Shown here one piece after another: positions 52,259-63,954 of a DNA stretch of 64,000 nucleotides. The stretch covers positions 1,550,001 through 1,614,000 of the forward strand of contig JBBPUQ010000011.1 of NCBI GenBank assembly GCA_038501195.1, written 5' to 3'. The stretch comes from Nemania diffusa (taxonomy: Eukaryota > Ascomycota > Sordariomycetes > Xylariales > Xylariaceae). The position numbers and the translations under genes are program-made. The notes beneath the pieces were generated by a model. It saw nothing but the letters and a program-made list of their open reading frames with translations. It made no database searches and was not told the origin of the DNA. Position 1 is the first letter of the stretch. Every line of letters starts with the position of its first letter.

Positions 52259-54325
52259 TAATAATATTGTAATTTTTTTAATTATTAAAACTAAACATTT
52301 GTAATATTTACAAAATATATTTATATTGTTTTAAAAAAAAAAGATTTTATTATTATTTAAAAAATCGTTTATTATATATTTTTTTATAAAACTTTTAAAT
52401 TTTTAAATAAATACTTTTAATATATTTATAACTAAAAAAAAACTAATTATTTTTTAAAACTTTAAGTTTTTAAATTAATTAAAAACTTTAAAGCAATATT
52501 TAAACAGTAGTAAATTTTTATATATTTTATTTTTTTATTAAACTTAATATATAAAATTACTGCAAAAAAAAAAAAACTAAGTTATTAAACTAAAAATATT
52601 AAATAAATAAAATTATAAACAATAATTTTAATAAATATTAAATATATTGCAAATTAATATTTTTTAAACTTATAAAAATAAAACTAAAATTTTTTAAAAT
52701 AATATAAATGTTAATTTATAACAATATAATATTATATTATTATAACTTAACTAAAACTTTGTTTATATAAATAAATATTTTTTTCGAATAAAAGTTTAAT
52801 ACAATAATATTTTATTTAAAAAATAAATATATATAAAAGTTTAGTTTAGTTATATTTAATACTTAAATATTTTTAGTTATATTTTTTAGTTATTTTATAT
52901 TTTAGTTAAAAATATATTATAATTTTTTAAAAATAAAAATAGCTTATATTATATAAATATATAAATATTTAAAAACTATAGTAAAAGTATTATATAACTT
53001 AATAGTTATATTTATAAATTACTATTTTATTAAAAATATTTTAAACTAAATTAATTTAAATATAAACTTAATAAATTATATTAATAAACATTTAATAAAT
53101 ATATTATTTACTTAAATGTTTTAATTTTATTTTTAATATATTAAACTAGCTATAAAATTTTATTAACTTAATAAATACTAAAAATAAAATTTAATAATTT
53201 ACTAAAAATTTAGTTTTTAATTAAATATAGTTTATAATATTTAAAATAATTATAAATAAAAAAATTAAATTTAAATTTATAACTAATTATAATAAAAATT
53301 TTAAATACTATAAAATTTTAAAAACTATTTATAAAAATAACAAAAATGTTGTAAATTTTTTATATTTTAGTTATTTATTTGTTATAATTAACAAATTATT
53401 ATATAATATAAATCGTAAAAAAAAATATAAACTATATATTTTAAAAAAACAAGTTAATAAATTTTTAAATATAATATATAACAATAAATATTACTTTAAA
53501 TATAAATATATAATAATAAAGTTTAAACTATATATAATTATATTTAAAATAAAGCAAATTTAAATATATTTAAAGTTTTGTAATAAATATAAAGTATATA
53601 ATATAAATAAAAAAAAACTTTTAAAAAATTATTAATTTATTTAGTTAAAAAATATAAAGCTAATAAAAATTATTGTTATAAACTTTATTATAAAACTATT
53701 TAAAGTTTTAATAACTGCTATTTTATAATACTTAAATAAATTTTCAAACTATAATATATTAATATTTATAACTTATATTATATTTAAATATATATTTTTT
53801 ATTTTTAAGTATAAAATATATATAGCTATATATTAAGCTATAGTATTAATTAAACAACTTTTGTTAATTAATTAAAAAGTATTTAATAATATTATTTTTA
53901 ATTATAATTAAAAATTTATGTTATAGTTTTAAAAAAAATTGTAAAAAAGTTTTAAAACAAAATTGCTTATAATTATAGTATATTATTTTTAAAGTAACAG
54001 CTTATTAAAAAAAAAAAACTAAACTATAAAAATAGTTATTTAATACTATATATTTATATATTTTAAAAAAAACTAAATAAATATATTATTTATATTATAA
54101 TAAAATTTAAATAATATATATTTTAATTTAATTAAGTTATTTATATATAAACAATTATTTAGTTTTTAATTTTTAAAACTAAATAATGTTTTAATTTAAA
54201 TAAATTAAAAAAACAATATAGCTAAAAATATTTATTTTATAAAACAGCATTTTTATAAAAATATAAAGTTAGCTATAAATTTTATAATAATATAAACAAA
54301 ATAATATTATAATAACAAATATAAA

Positions 54326-54560
54326 TTAATAAAGTTTAAAATTAATAATAAAGTTTATTTAAAGCTTTATAATAGCTACTATTTATTTAGCAAATTTTTT
54401 AAAAAATATTTACAACAGTAAACTAAACTATAAAAAATTAAACAAAAAATTAATTAATTAATATATAAATTAAACTTTTTAAAAACTTTTAATATATATT
54501 TAGTTATTTTTATTATATATTTATTACTTAATATAAAAAAAAAAAACCTGTTTTATTATA
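54326..54560 (+). pseudogene. Chromovirus integrase C-terminal (GPY/F) fossil
   Basis: Reads LIKFKINNKVYLKLYNSYYL (family: KFKVGDKVYLRLxxGYxLP), then after a Lys-rich spacer the block YKLNFLKTFNIYLVIFIIYL (family: YRLDLPxxWRIHPVISIAHL). The module sits between the integrase core and the chromodomain. Stops replace Gln and Trp codons. Confidence 0.82.
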
Positions 54561-54616
54561 AAGTTTTTATATTAAAGTTTATTTATAACAAATAAAACTT
54601 TAATAAAAAAAATAAT

Positions 54617-54772
54617 TTATTTAAAGTTGAAATTATTTTAAAAAGTTAAATAAATAAATTTAAAAATAAATTTAACTATTTAATTAAATAAAAAAGCTAT
54701 AAATATAAAAATAACTAATAGCAATTAAAGTAACAATTTTATAATATTAAAATATTAATTAAAAAATATTAA
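54617..54772 (+). pseudogene. Chromodomain fossil at the integrase C-terminus
   Basis: Reads LFKVEIILKS, then INKFKNKFNYLIK, then a stop at the Trp of WKGY and KSYKYKNN, ending QFYNIKILIKKY. This follows the chromodomain pattern FEVExILDSR...YLVKWKGY...WEPxxNLxNAxELIxxF, with aromatic-cage Trp codons turned into stops. In chromoviruses this domain directs integration to methylated-H3K9 heterochromatin, which fits the nesting seen in this window. Confidence 0.85.
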
Positions 54773-54904
54773 ATTTAAAAAAAAAACGTTTAGTTTTTTA
54801 AATCAAAAAAGTTTAAAAAACTCGAAAATATTTAAAAAAATAGAATTAATAAATATTATATATAGTTGTTAAAAATAACGATTTTTTTTTTATATAATAA
54901 TATT

Positions 54905-55130
54905 TAATATAAACAAATATAAAAGTTTTAAAAAATAAGTTTTTTAAAACTATTTTATATATATTTTTAGTACTAGTTTTATTTAAAACTATTTTATATT
55001 AATAAATTAAATAAATAAAAAAAGCTTTTAAGTTTTTTTTTTTAATTTAATTTTATAAATTTACTTTTTTTAATTTATATTATATTTTTATAAACTTAAA
55101 TATAAATATTACTTATAATAAACTTTACTA
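54905..55130 (-). mobile_element. K5, 226-bp element, heavily RIPed
   Basis: Full length; flanking 5-mers ATATT and TTATT differ at one base. Its first bases and left flank resemble K4 (both preceded by TATT). Confidence 0.8.
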
Positions 55131-56386
55131 TTATTTTAATTATTTATTAATTATATTATATATATTAATTATTTTTAAAATTTATTTATTTAAATATAAA
55201 TATAATTTATAATATTTTTTTTTATATAAAAAAAGCTTAATTTAAATTTCTATTATAATAAATATTTAAATTATAAATATTTAAAATTAATATTTTTAAT
55301 TATATATAATTAATTTATATATAAAAATTTATAATTTTTATTATTTTTTTATTATATTAATAATTAATTTAATAATATTATTAATTTTTATATAATATTA
55401 TATATATATTTAAAAACTTTTTTATTTTTTATATATATAATGTTTTTTTATTATATTTATTTTTTTATTATTTTTTTTTATTTTAATAACTTTATAAAAA
55501 AACTTTTTATATTAAAGTTTTAATTATAAAATTTTTATATATATATTAAAAAGTTTTTTTAAAATATTTATTAAATATTATTAATTGTTATAATTTTATT
55601 TTTTTTAAATTATTTTATAATAAACTTTATTTAATTTAATATATAATAATAAAACTTTTTTAACTTTTTTTTTTTTTTTTTTTTTAAATATTTAAAGTTT
55701 TATTTTAAAAATAAGTTTTTTAAATATTTATATAATTAATTTATATAAAACTATTAAAAACTTTTTTAAAAATTTAATAAATAAAATTTAAAAGTATTTT
55801 TTTTTTATTATTATTAATAATTTTATAATATATTTTTATTATTAAATAATTTAATTTATTATTAAATTAATTTATTTTTTTTATTTTTTTTTTATAAAAT
55901 ATATATTTAATTTTTTATTAAAAAATCAAAAGTTTATTAATATTTATTAATTTAATTAATTATTTTTTATTAAATTTAAAATATTTATTGTTTTATTATT
56001 ATTATATATTTATATATTTTAATTATAAAGTTTTATATTTTTTTATATTTTAACTTTCTTTTTTTAATTTAAATATTAATTTTTTTTGTTTTAATTTTTT
56101 AATTAAATATTATTTTTATAATTTAACTAGCTAATATTTTATATAAAAATAAACTTTTTAATAATTTATATAATAATAATATTTTAAACTAGTTTTTTTA
56201 AAAATAATTAATAAAAAATTATAACTTTTAATTTATTTATTAATATATAATTTTTATTTATTTAATAATTTATTTATAATTAACAAAAAAAAAATATTTT
56301 TATTTTATAAATTTAAAATAGTTTATTTATAAATTTAATTATAAATTAAAAAATATAATTATTAATAAATTTTTTTAATTAATTAT
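55131..56386. other. RIPed T-rich stretch, nothing identified
   Basis: Nearly pure A/T and T-rich on +. No reading frame, LTR pair or repeat partner was recognised. Confidence 0.4.
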
Positions 56387-56612
56387 TAATATAAACTAGT
56401 ATAAAAGTTTTAAAAAATGAGGTTTTTAAAACCACATTGTATATATTTTTAACACTAGTTCTATTTAAAACTACTTTATATCAATAAATTAAATAAATAA
56501 AAAGAGCTTTTAAGTCTTTTTTTTTTACTTAACTTTGCAAGTTTACTTTTTTTAATTTATATTATATTTTTATAAATTCAAATATAAATATTATTTATAA
56601 TAAACTTTATTA
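56387..56612 (-). mobile_element. K6, 226-bp element, RIPed
   Basis: Full length with perfect duplications ATTAT (56,382-56,386 and 56,613-56,617). Moderately to heavily mutated. Confidence 0.85.
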
Positions 56613-57087
56613 ATTATATATTTAATATAATTTATTATAATATATTTTTATAGTTTATTTTATAATTACTATATTTTTATATATTATAATTTATATAAGT
56701 TTAAATAATTTATTAATTATATAAAAAGTTATATTATTTTTATTATTATATAAAAAAGAATATTTAAAGTTTATTATTATATATTGCTATATATATTTTA
56801 ATATATTTAACAGTTTTAGTGTTTTTAACATTTTATTTTTTAAAATTTTAGTTATTTTATATAAACAATTTATAATATATAAGTTTATTTTTTTATAAAC
56901 TTTAAATTATTAATATTTTTAAATTATTAAAACTTTTGTTTTATTTTTTTTTTAAATATATTATAATTAATTAAATATATATTTTTTCGATTAATTTAAT
57001 ATATTAATAGTTAATATTTAATATTATTAAATATTTTTTATATAATATTAAATTATTTAATATTATTTAATTTAAATTTTAATTAAT
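56613..57087. other. RIPed AT-rich stretch before element J
   Basis: No feature identified. It probably belongs to the same fossil as the sequence after 59,159, because J is cleanly inserted between them. Confidence 0.4.
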
Positions 57088-57092
57088 ATAAG
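57088..57092. repeat. Target-site duplication of element J, left copy
   Basis: ATAAG, repeated at 59,154-59,158 directly after the right LTR. Confidence 0.85.
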
Positions 57093-57343
57093 TACTACGG
57101 ATTGCCATAGGGGGTCAATATATAGTATTATTATAGTGGTGAAAACTGCGATGTAGGAGGGAGGAAGTAAGCCAGCCAGGGCCCTGGCCACCAAACCTAC
57201 CTATAAGTAGGTTAGGTGGGTCTAGGTCAGTCAGGTGGACCCTGGTGGGTCCCAGGGACCCTAGGGGTCCTGGGGGTCCTATACAGTAGGTCTAGGTCGG
57301 TCCTGCAAGCCTGTAGGCTTGCACCCCTTGCCAGTCTGTGACA
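57093..57343. repeat. Element J left LTR, 251 bp
   Basis: Contains several perfect palindromes: CCAGGGCCCTGG (about 57,177-57,188), GCAAGCCTGTAGGCTTGC (57,305-57,322) and interleaved GGACCC/GGGTCC blocks around 57,237-57,280. It differs from the right LTR by one extra A (CATAGGGGG versus CATGGGGG) and a few transitions. Confidence 0.9.
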
Positions 57344-57394
57344 AGTGCCACACACACATAAAAAAAGCTGTTGACCTCAACAGAACTCTCAAAT

Positions 57395-57553
57395 CAAGCC
57401 ACACATTCCAGCCACACAAGCCACTCCAATCCAGCCACTCAATTTTAGCCACTCCAATCAAGCCACTCTAATCCAGTCCTTCCAATCCTAGCCCTTCTAT
57501 TCCTAGCCCTTCCAATCCTAGACCTTCTATTCCTAGACCTTCGATTCCAGCCC
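57395..57553. repeat. Short tandem repeats in J: AGCCACTCYAATC and CCTAGCCCTTCYAWT
   Basis: About five imperfect copies of AGCCACTCCAATC are followed by about five of CCTAGCCCTTCTATT. The two units share a CCAATCC core and may derive from each other. Confidence 0.75.
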
Positions 57554-57579
57554 TAGGTCCTGGGCCCTTGTTGACTTGC

Positions 57580-58092
57580 AGTCAGGTCTGCAGGTAGGCT
57601 TGCAAACAGGTTTGCAGGTAGGTCTGCAAGTAGGTTTGCAGATCGGTCTGCAAGTAGGTCGATTGGTAAGTAGGTAGATTGGTAGGTTGTTTGGTCACCT
57701 GGCAGGTAGGTAGGCCGGCTGGTGACCCACTTGGTAGGCTGGCAGGTCACTAGGCAAGTCGGTCAGTCACCTGACAGGTAGGTAGGTTGGTCAGTCACTT
57801 GACCGGCAGGTAGGTAGGTCATTTGACTGGTAGGTAGGTTGGTCACCTGACCAGTAGGTCACCTGACAGGTAGGTAGGTTAACTGGTAGGTAGGTAGGTT
57901 GGTCACCTAACCAGTAGGTCACCTGACAGGCAAGCAGGTCGATAGGCCAACTGGTAAGGAGGTAGGTCGGCTGGTGGGTCACCTGGTTGGCAGGTAGACC
58001 GGCTGGCAAGTGCCCTGGTAGGTCTGCAGGTCACTTGGCAGGTAAGTAGGTCACCTGACAAGTAGGTGAATTGACAGGTTAACAGGTAGGTA
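57580..58092. repeat. GGTAGG/CACCTGACAGG minisatellite in J
   Basis: Imperfect tandem array built of GGTAGGTAGG, TTGGTCACCTGACC, AGTAGGTCACCTGACAGG and GTCTGCAAG units. A ~42-bp unit starting near 57,833 recurs near 57,893. Three-frame openness on the - strand comes from the array and does not indicate a protein. Confidence 0.85.
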
Positions 58093-58148
58093 GACACCTG
58101 TTAGGGTGGTAGGTGGTATGTGTGTAGGTCGGTCTGTAAGGTCTGTTG

Positions 58149-58175
58149 TGGGGGGTGGGGGGTAGGTGGGGTGGG
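58149..58175 (+). repeat. G-run with quadruplex potential
   Basis: Reads TGGGGGGTGGGGGG then TAGGTGGGGTGGG: at least four runs of three or more G with loops of one to five bases. Confidence 0.6.
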
Positions 58176-58437
58176 CAATAGGTCCTTTTGGTGGGTAGGT
58201 ATGACGTAGGTTCTGTAAGCAGTCCGTAGAGATTGTGTGTGTAGGAGACAGGCTGTACGTAATACCTAGACAATAGGTCCTATATATGCCGGATAACAGG
58301 GAAAAAGGAAAACGACCTCGTTTTGGTTGATAATTAGACAGTAGACGCGGGAAAAGTGTAATTGTACTTGGACAGATCGACGGCTGACGCGGGAAAAAGC
58401 TGTCGCGACGGCCAGAGGCCAAAAGAACCGTACAGGA

Positions 58438-58805
58438 CGCGGCTGTTAAAGAACCAATCCGGCCTGTACGACCGATCTGACGTAGTAATCGACGGCAGGT
58501 CGTCAAATCGCTTGTGTGTATTTTTTCTTCTAGGTTTCGCTGTCGCGGCTGTTGAAGAACCAATCCGGCCAGCGATAGTAGGGTTTGTCGGAGGTATAAT
58601 GAGGGTCGGCCAAATCGACTCGAACAAGGTCTGAAGAAACGGAGTCGAGACGGCTGATCGAAACGATCGATCATTCGGACAAGGTCTGAAGAAACGGAGC
58701 CAAATGGCTGGCCGACCAGCGAGTACTAAATTAATAGGTCGCTGTGACGGTACAGGACCGAGACGGATGTTGTACGGGCGCGGCTGTTGAAGAACCAATC
58801 CGGCC
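58438..58805. repeat. 27-bp motif repeated three times in J
   Basis: Copies at 58,438-58,464, 58,544-58,570 and 58,779-58,805, core GGCTGTTGAAGAACCAATCC flanked by CGC and GGCC; one copy has TTAAAG for TTGAAG. A second 21-bp motif (core AAGGTCTGAAGAAACGGAG) is at 58,624-58,644 and 58,679-58,699. These are dispersed copies within one element, unlike the tandem arrays to the left. Confidence 0.85.
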
Positions 58806-58903
58806 GTACGCGAGGCGGTCGATCAGGTAGAATTTGTACGGGGGAAAGGGAAATTCCGATTACTCTCCTCGTCGGCCGAGGGATCGCGACTCACCGCACC
58901 ATT

Positions 58904-59153
58904 TACTACGGATTGCCATGGGGGTCAATATATAGTATTATTATGGTGGTGAAAACTGCGATGTAGGAGGGAGGAAGTAAGCCAGCCAGGGCCCTGGCCA
59001 CCAAACCTACCTATAAGTAGGTTAGGTGGGTCTAGGTTAGTCAGGTGGACCCTGGTGGGTCCCAGGGACCCTAGGGGTCCTGGGGGTCCTATACAGTAGG
59101 TCTAGGTCGGTCCTGCAAGCCTGTAGGCTTGCACCCCTTGCCAGTCTGTGACA
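58904..59153. repeat. Element J right LTR, 250 bp
   Basis: Near-identical partner of 57,093-57,343. It ends CCAGTCTGTGACA followed by ATAAG. The open frame 59,129-59,371 (+) merely reads from this LTR into flanking AT sequence. Confidence 0.9.
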
Positions 59154-59158
59154 ATAAG

Positions 59159-62100
59159 TTTTTTTTATATTTAATTAAACTTTTATTAATTTTATTAGTT
59201 TTTAAAACTAAATTAATTAATAACATTTTAAAAATTAATAAAAATATAATATTATTTTTTAATATATATATTATTATAAATTTTTATAAAGTTTTATTAA
59301 AAAAAGTTATTAGTTTAAATAAAACTGTTATTTTTTATTTGTTTTTTTTTTTATATTTTTATACTTTTTAAAAATTTTAAAAAAACATTAATAATAATAA
59401 TTTATAAATTTTATTTATTTTATTTATTAAAAATTTAATATTTTTTTTATATTAAAATATTTTAAAACTATATAATTTATTAAAATTATAAAAAAATACT
59501 ATATATTAATAAATTTTACTTTTTAATATAAAAGCTTTTTTATAATTATTAATATTTTTTTATTATATATTTAATAATTAAGTTTTATATTATAAAATAT
59601 TTTTTAAAAAAAAGTTATTAGTTTTTATAAATTTTTTAAACTGTTTTTTTAAAATAATATATTTAATATTACATTATTAAAAAAGTTAATTTTTATTATA
59701 GTTTTAATATTATAAAAAATAAATTTTAAAATAAAAATATTTATTAAAATTATTTATAAACTTTAAATATTTTTTAATATTTTTTAATTTATTAAAATAT
59801 TATATTAATATATATTAAATTAAAAAATAATTTTATAATTTATTTTTAATTTTTTATCATTTTTTTATAAAAGTTATAATAGTTTAAAAATAATTATATT
59901 TTTTTAAAATATATTTTTATAATAAATTTTAAAACTTTAATTTTAATTATATAAAATTTATACTTTTTAAAATAAGTTTATAATTTAGTTTTTTTTAAAT
60001 AAATTAATATTTTATTAATATAATATTTATATTTTAATTTATTATTAAAATAAATTAATATATTATTAATATATATTATATAAAAAATATTTAAATTATT
60101 TTTTAATATATTATTTATATAATATTAAAAAGTTATAAATTTATTTATTAATTTAAATAAAAATATTTTAAATTAATAAATTTTATATTTTATTAAAAAA
60201 GTTATTAATAATTTATTTCTTTAAAATATTTAAATAAAATAAACAATTTATTAAATATTTATTTTTATATAAACTTTAGTTTAAAATATTTTAATTAAAA
60301 TTTTATTATTTAAAAATAATAAATATTAGTTTTTTTAAATAATTAAATTTAATTTTTTATAATTTATATATAATTATAAAAAACTAGTTTTTTTTAACAA
60401 ATCACATTAATATTGTTTATAATATTATTATTAATATAATAAAACTTTTTATTAAATTATTGCTAATACTTTTTTAATATATTTTTGTTTTTTTTTAATA
60501 ATAATTTATATAATATATTATATTTTAAAAAAGCTTTAAAAAATTTATTAACAATAATTTAATAATTAATATTTAAACAATATAAAAATAAATTATTTAA
60601 AACTAGTTTATTAAATATATTAAAATATTTATAATATGTTTTAAATATTATATATAATATTGTTTTTATTAATTTTTTTTTTGTTTTTTATTAACTTTTT
60701 ATACTTTTTTTTAAAAAATTACTTAATTTAGTTTATTTAATAAAATTATATTATATAAAACAATATTTTTTTATTTTATTATTATATTAAAATTTATTAT
60801 ATTAATAATATTAATTTAAACTAATTAATATTTATATTATTTAATTATATTTTTTTATAATTAATATAAACTATAATTATTATATTTTATTTTTAGTTTA
60901 TAATTTTTTTATTTTTTTTTATAAAAAAAAAATATAAATATAAATAATTTTTATAAATTTTTTTTTATAATATATATTTTATATATTATATTTATTATTA
61001 TAAATAATTTTTATTTATTTTAAAATTAGTTTAATAAAGTTATAAAATTAAAATAAATAGTTAAAAAATAATTAAAATTTTTTTTATATAATTTTTATTT
61101 ATTTTTTTAATATTTAAACTTATTAATATAAAAATAAACTTTTTTAAATTTAATTTTTATATTTTTTTTGTTTTAATTTTTTTTTTAATAAATTTAATTT
61201 ATTTATTTGTTTTTTTTTTATTTTTTATATTTATTAATTTTTATTAATCATTTATATTTTATTAATAATTAAAGTTAATAATTAAATTTTTTATATTATT
61301 TATTAAAATTTTAAAAGTTTAATATTTTAATTTTTAAATATTAAAAAACAGTAGTTTTTTTTATTATTATTTATTAATATATTATAATAATTTAAATACT
61401 TTTTTTTATAATAACATTATATTTTATATTTACTATTAATAAAAATATATTTAAAATTATTTTATTTTAAATATAAAAATATATTTTTAAAACAATATTA
61501 ATAATTTATATAGTTTTTTTATTATAACTTATTATTTAAAATAAAATAAATTTTATAATTGTTTTAAATTTTAAATATTTTAAAATTTTTATAACAAAGT
61601 TTAATTTAATTAATAAATATATATTAATTTTTATATTAGCTAATACTTTTATTAATAAAATAAGTTTATTATTTATTATTATATAATTTATAAAAAAAAA
61701 GTTTTTTTTTTAATAATTTTTATAAAAAATTAAATAATATTTTTTTATATTTATTTATATTTAATATTAATATATAAATTTATTTAAAATAAAAGTTTAG
61801 TTATTTTAAATATTATTTTTTAGTTTTTTTTTATTATAGCTTTTATTTATTTAAAATTTATAATTTAAATAAAAATAATATTAATATTAATTATATTAAA
61901 TTATTTAAAATTAAATTTATATGAATATTTATTATTTTTATATTTTTAATTATAATTTATAAAATATTATTTTTATAAAATTAAAACTTTTGTTTAATTA
62001 AATAAAACTTTAATATAAATATAATAACTATTTAAAATTATATTTAATATTATTTTTTTAATAAAAGTTTAATTTTGCAAGTTTTTTTTTATTTTTAACT

Positions 62101-63729
62101 TTTAGATTATTTTTTTATTTAGTTATTTTTAAAAAGTTTTTTTTATTATATTTTTTAAATAATAATATTATTATATTATTAATAATTATATATTTAAATA
62201 TAATTACAAAAATTAATAAATATTATTTAATTATTATATAGTTTTTTAATATATAATTTATTAATTTATTTAAATAATTTATTATATTAATTTTTTTAAA
62301 AATTTATAAACTTAATTTAAGCTATTATAATTTATTTAATAAATTTTATATTAAATTATATAAACTTATTAAAGTTTTATATTTTAAAGTTTTAATATTT
62401 AATTTATATTTTTTTGTATTTATTAAAATTATAACAATAAATAAATAAATAATTTAAAACTTTTATATTTATTTTTAAAATAAGCTTTTTTTTATAATTA
62501 TATATAATAAATATTATAATATTTTTAAAAGTAAAAGTTTTTATTTAATTAATAATATAATTAGTTTTTTATAAGTTTTAATTATAATAGTTAATATTTT
62601 TAATTAATTTATTTTTTAATAATATACATTAATATTTAAATTATATTTTAATTTTATTTTTTAGTAATTTATTATTAATAAATATAAATAAATAAATTAT
62701 TTTAATTAATAATTTAGTTTTTTTAAAATAATTATAAATATTTTATTAATAGTTTGAAATTTTAAAATATTTTTTTATTTTAATTTTTATTATTAAGTTA
62801 TTTTAATAAAAATTAAATTATTAATAAAAAATATTAATATAAACTTTAATATAATAACTATTATAATTATAATTTAGTTTTAAAAATTTTTAATTTAGCT
62901 TTTTAAATTTATAATTTTTTTATATAAATGTTTATAATTTTATAAAATATAATATTTTAAAAGTTAACTTTTTAATAAATTATATTTATTTTTTATTGTT
63001 TAGTTTTTTTTTAATTTAATTATTTAAATATATAAAAAATAAATGTTTTATTTAAAAAAGTTTATTATATTTTTAAATCTTTTTATAGTTTTTTAAACAA
63101 TATTTAATTATAAAATTTAATATTTAAACTTATAATATATTGTTTTATTATAAATATTCATTATTATTTAAAATTACTTAAAAATTATTAATATATTATA
63201 TTTAAGCTATATTTTTATTTTATTTTTAATAAAAAAAACAAAAGCTATTTAAAAAGTTTTATTTTAAACAATAAAATATTTAATATTAATTATTATTTTT
63301 TTAATTATATTATTATATATAGTTTTATTAATAATTATATATTACTGTTATTTATTATATTTTTTAAAACTTTTATAAATAAATTTGAACTTTTTATAAA
63401 TATTAAACATAAAAAGTTTTTTATTATTAAAAATGTTATAATAAAACTTATTTTTATTGTTTATAATATATTTTATAATATAAATATAGTTTATATAATT
63501 TTTAAATAAACTTTAAAAGTTTTAAAACTATTAATATAGTTTATTTTATTTATAATTTATTTATATTTAAAAAATAAACTTTATTAATTTATTTTTAATA
63601 AATTATATTTATTATTTAGCTTTTTTATAATTAGTAATAAATATATTATTATTAAAAATTAGTTGTATTATTTTAATATATTAAAATTAATTAATTTATT
63701 TAAAACTTTTTAAAAATTTATTGTTTTTT
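59159..63729. other. RIPed T-rich retroelement debris, nothing named
   Basis: About 4.6 kb, nearly only A and T with long T runs on +. By composition it resembles the - strand elements A, B and G, so a RIPed retroelement is likely. I could read no domain and found no LTR pair. The short frame near 59,160-59,371 is low-complexity. No RNA gene or host gene is visible. Confidence 0.4.
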
Positions 63730-63954
63730 TAATATAAATAAATATGAAAGTTTTAAAAAATAAAGTTTTTAAAACCACTTTATATATATTTTTAGCACTA
63801 GTTTTATTTAGGACTACTCCACATTAGTAAATTAAATAAATGAAAGAAAGTTTTAAGTTTTTTTTTTAATTTAACTTTGCAAGTTTATTTTTTTTAATTT
63901 ATATTATATTTTTATAAACTTAAATACAAGTATTATTTATAATAAACTTTACTA
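63730..63954 (-). mobile_element. K7, 225-bp copy of the K element, RIPed
   Basis: Same orientation as K2-K6, one base shorter. Flanked by TTTTT on both sides (63,725-63,729 and 63,955-63,959); the duplication is low-complexity but fits. It keeps TTTAGGACTACTCCACATTAG near 63,810. Confidence 0.8.

Larger units (their letters stand above)
52259..54904 (+). mobile_element. 3' part of a RIPed chromovirus (Ty3/Gypsy)
   Basis: A-rich on the + strand. Its last ~450 bp carry the integrase GPY/F module and a chromodomain (separate entries), typical of fungal chromoviruses. RNase H and integrase core should lie upstream (52.3-54.3 kb) but I could not fix catalytic residues. No 3' LTR was identified; K5 begins about 130 bp after the chromodomain. 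Confidence 0.75.
57093..59153. mobile_element. Element J, young GC-rich non-coding LTR element (TRIM/LARD-like)
   Basis: 2,061 bp with LTRs of 251 and 250 bp, ATAAG duplications and 1,560 bp interior. It is the only GC-rich sequence in the window apart from K1. The LTRs differ at about three positions, so it inserted recently and has not been RIPed. LTR ends are TACTACGG...CTGTGACA, that is TA...CA. The interior has no gag, protease, RT or integrase: it consists of minisatellite blocks, a G-run and short dispersed repeats. Several overlapping frames on the - strand (longest 58,051-58,674) arise from repeat sequence and match no family I know. It must be moved by an autonomous partner, not seen here. 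No PBS or polypurine tract is obvious, so strand is open. Confidence 0.85.

Noticed and set aside
57279..58097. Several 60-72-residue - strand frames over the J minisatellites
   Set aside because: Open because the array lacks stops in those phases; they are low-complexity and overlap one another.
58051..58674. 207-residue - strand open frame with overlapping frames of 64-154 residues
   Set aside because: Lies in minisatellite and short repeated motifs of element J. Several frames are open at once, the protein is itself repetitive (RIGS/LQQPR units) and matches no family I know.
59129..59371. 80-residue + strand open frame
   Set aside because: Starts in the right LTR of J and reads across its end and target duplication into unrelated AT sequence.
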